64,000 nucleotides of DNA, taken from the NCBI GenBank assembly GCA_012800435.1, contig JAAZJH010000007.1, positions 1 to 64,000 on the forward strand, read 5' to 3'. The DNA is from Clostridiaceae bacterium. Its GTDB lineage: Bacteria > Bacillota > Clostridia > Saccharofermentanales > DTU023. The position numbers and the translations under genes are program-made. Positions within the stretch are counted from its first letter, which is position 1; the number at the start of each line of letters is the position of its first letter. Shown here piece after piece: positions 63,457 to 64,000 of this stretch. Below the pieces are notes generated by a model that worked only from the letters and a program-made list of their open reading frames with translations, had not been told where the DNA came from and did no database searches.

Positions 63457-64000
63457 GTGGCGACGAAGCGCGATTACTACGAAGTGTTGGGCGTCCCTCG
63501 CGATGCGGACGAGGACACGATCAAAAAAGCGTTCTGGAAGCTTGCGAAAAAATACCATCCCGACGTCAATCCTGACGATAAGGATGCGGAGGCCAGGTTC
63601 AAGGAAGCGAATGAAGCCTATGATGTTCTGGCAGATCCCGAGAAACGCGCTCGGTATGACCGGTATGGTCAGGCCGGCGTTGACGTGGATGATTTCGGAG
63701 GCATGGGCAGCATCAATTTGGACGATCTTTTTTCCACGCTTTTCGGCGGCTTCGGCGGCTTTAGCGGGTTCGGCGGTTTTGGCGGCTTCGGTTCTCGCGG
63801 AGCAGCACAACGTAGAACAGGTCCGGTTCGAGGCGCAAATTTGCGGTACCGCATGAATCTTGATTTCATGGAAGCGGCTTTCGGTGTTGAACGCGACATT
63901 TCCATAAGGAAGGCGGAGCGCTGTCCGGAATGTGACGGCACAGGTGCTGCCGACGGCTCTAGGCCGGTAACTTGTCCTGTGTGTCATGGTTCAGGTCAAG
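63457..64000 (+). CDS. dnaJ: Chaperone DnaJ (3' truncated by window); absent from the supplied ORF track in the correct frame
   Basis: GTG at 63457 after AGGAGG; VATKRDYYEVLGVPRDADEDTIKKAFWKLAKKYHPDVNPD, G/F region, CPECDGTG and CPVCHGSG zinc repeats. Confidence 0.96.
   Translation, partial: MATKRDYYEVLGVPRDADEDTIKKAFWKLAKKYHPDVNPDDKDAEARFKEANEAYDVLADPEKRARYDRYGQAGVDVDDFGGMGSINLDDLFSTLFGGFGGFSGFGGFGGFGSRGAAQRRTGPVRGANLRYRMNLDFMEAAFGVERDISIRKAERCPECDGTGAADGSRPVTCPVCHGSGQ

Noticed and set aside
63700-63800. GGCGGCTTCGGCGG repeats as a DNA repeat element
   Set aside because: This is the coding sequence of the DnaJ G/F-rich linker.
63455-63856. 133-aa plus ORF listed in the track
   Set aside because: Out-of-frame shadow; the real gene in the adjacent frame is dnaJ starting at GTG 63457.

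Overview
The window looks like a Firmicutes/Clostridia-type chromosome segment. Most of it is conserved housekeeping sequence: rpmE-prmC-prfA-Sua5; rpsF-ssb-rpsR-rplI-dnaB-tilS-hpt-ftsH; murC; an ABC-F gene; rplU-prp-rpmA-obgE; groESL; mutY; glnS-gltX; an NfeD/SPFH pair; and hemW-hrcA-grpE-dnaK-dnaJ, truncated at the window end. One clear accessory block (~37.2-47.4 kb) carries an IclR regulator divergent from an MmsA-type aldehyde dehydrogenase, a RidA-family protein, a three-subunit molybdenum hydroxylase and a TAXI-type TRAP transporter. The most interesting observations are: (1) this catabolic island with a clustered operator-like promoter; (2) a Sua5-type tRNA-modification enzyme fused to a phosphatase domain with the CTGNTCR signature of protein-arginine phosphatases; (3) a perfect 24-nt palindrome between the Shine-Dalgarno and start codon of hpt; (4) a 228-bp IS21-like non-autonomous element with four direct and one inverted 34-bp repeats; (5) a divergent pair of extracytoplasmic hydrolase-like proteins, both of which seem to lack catalytic residues; (6) a DUF5685-like protein with isoprenoid-synthase-like Asp-rich motifs and an internal repeat, next to a J-domain protein with a Cys-rich tail; and (7) an acyl-CoA-ligase-like/MurE-like pair with non-canonical ligase motifs. 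All calls are from reading the sequence and recalled family motifs. No database searches or folding programs were run.
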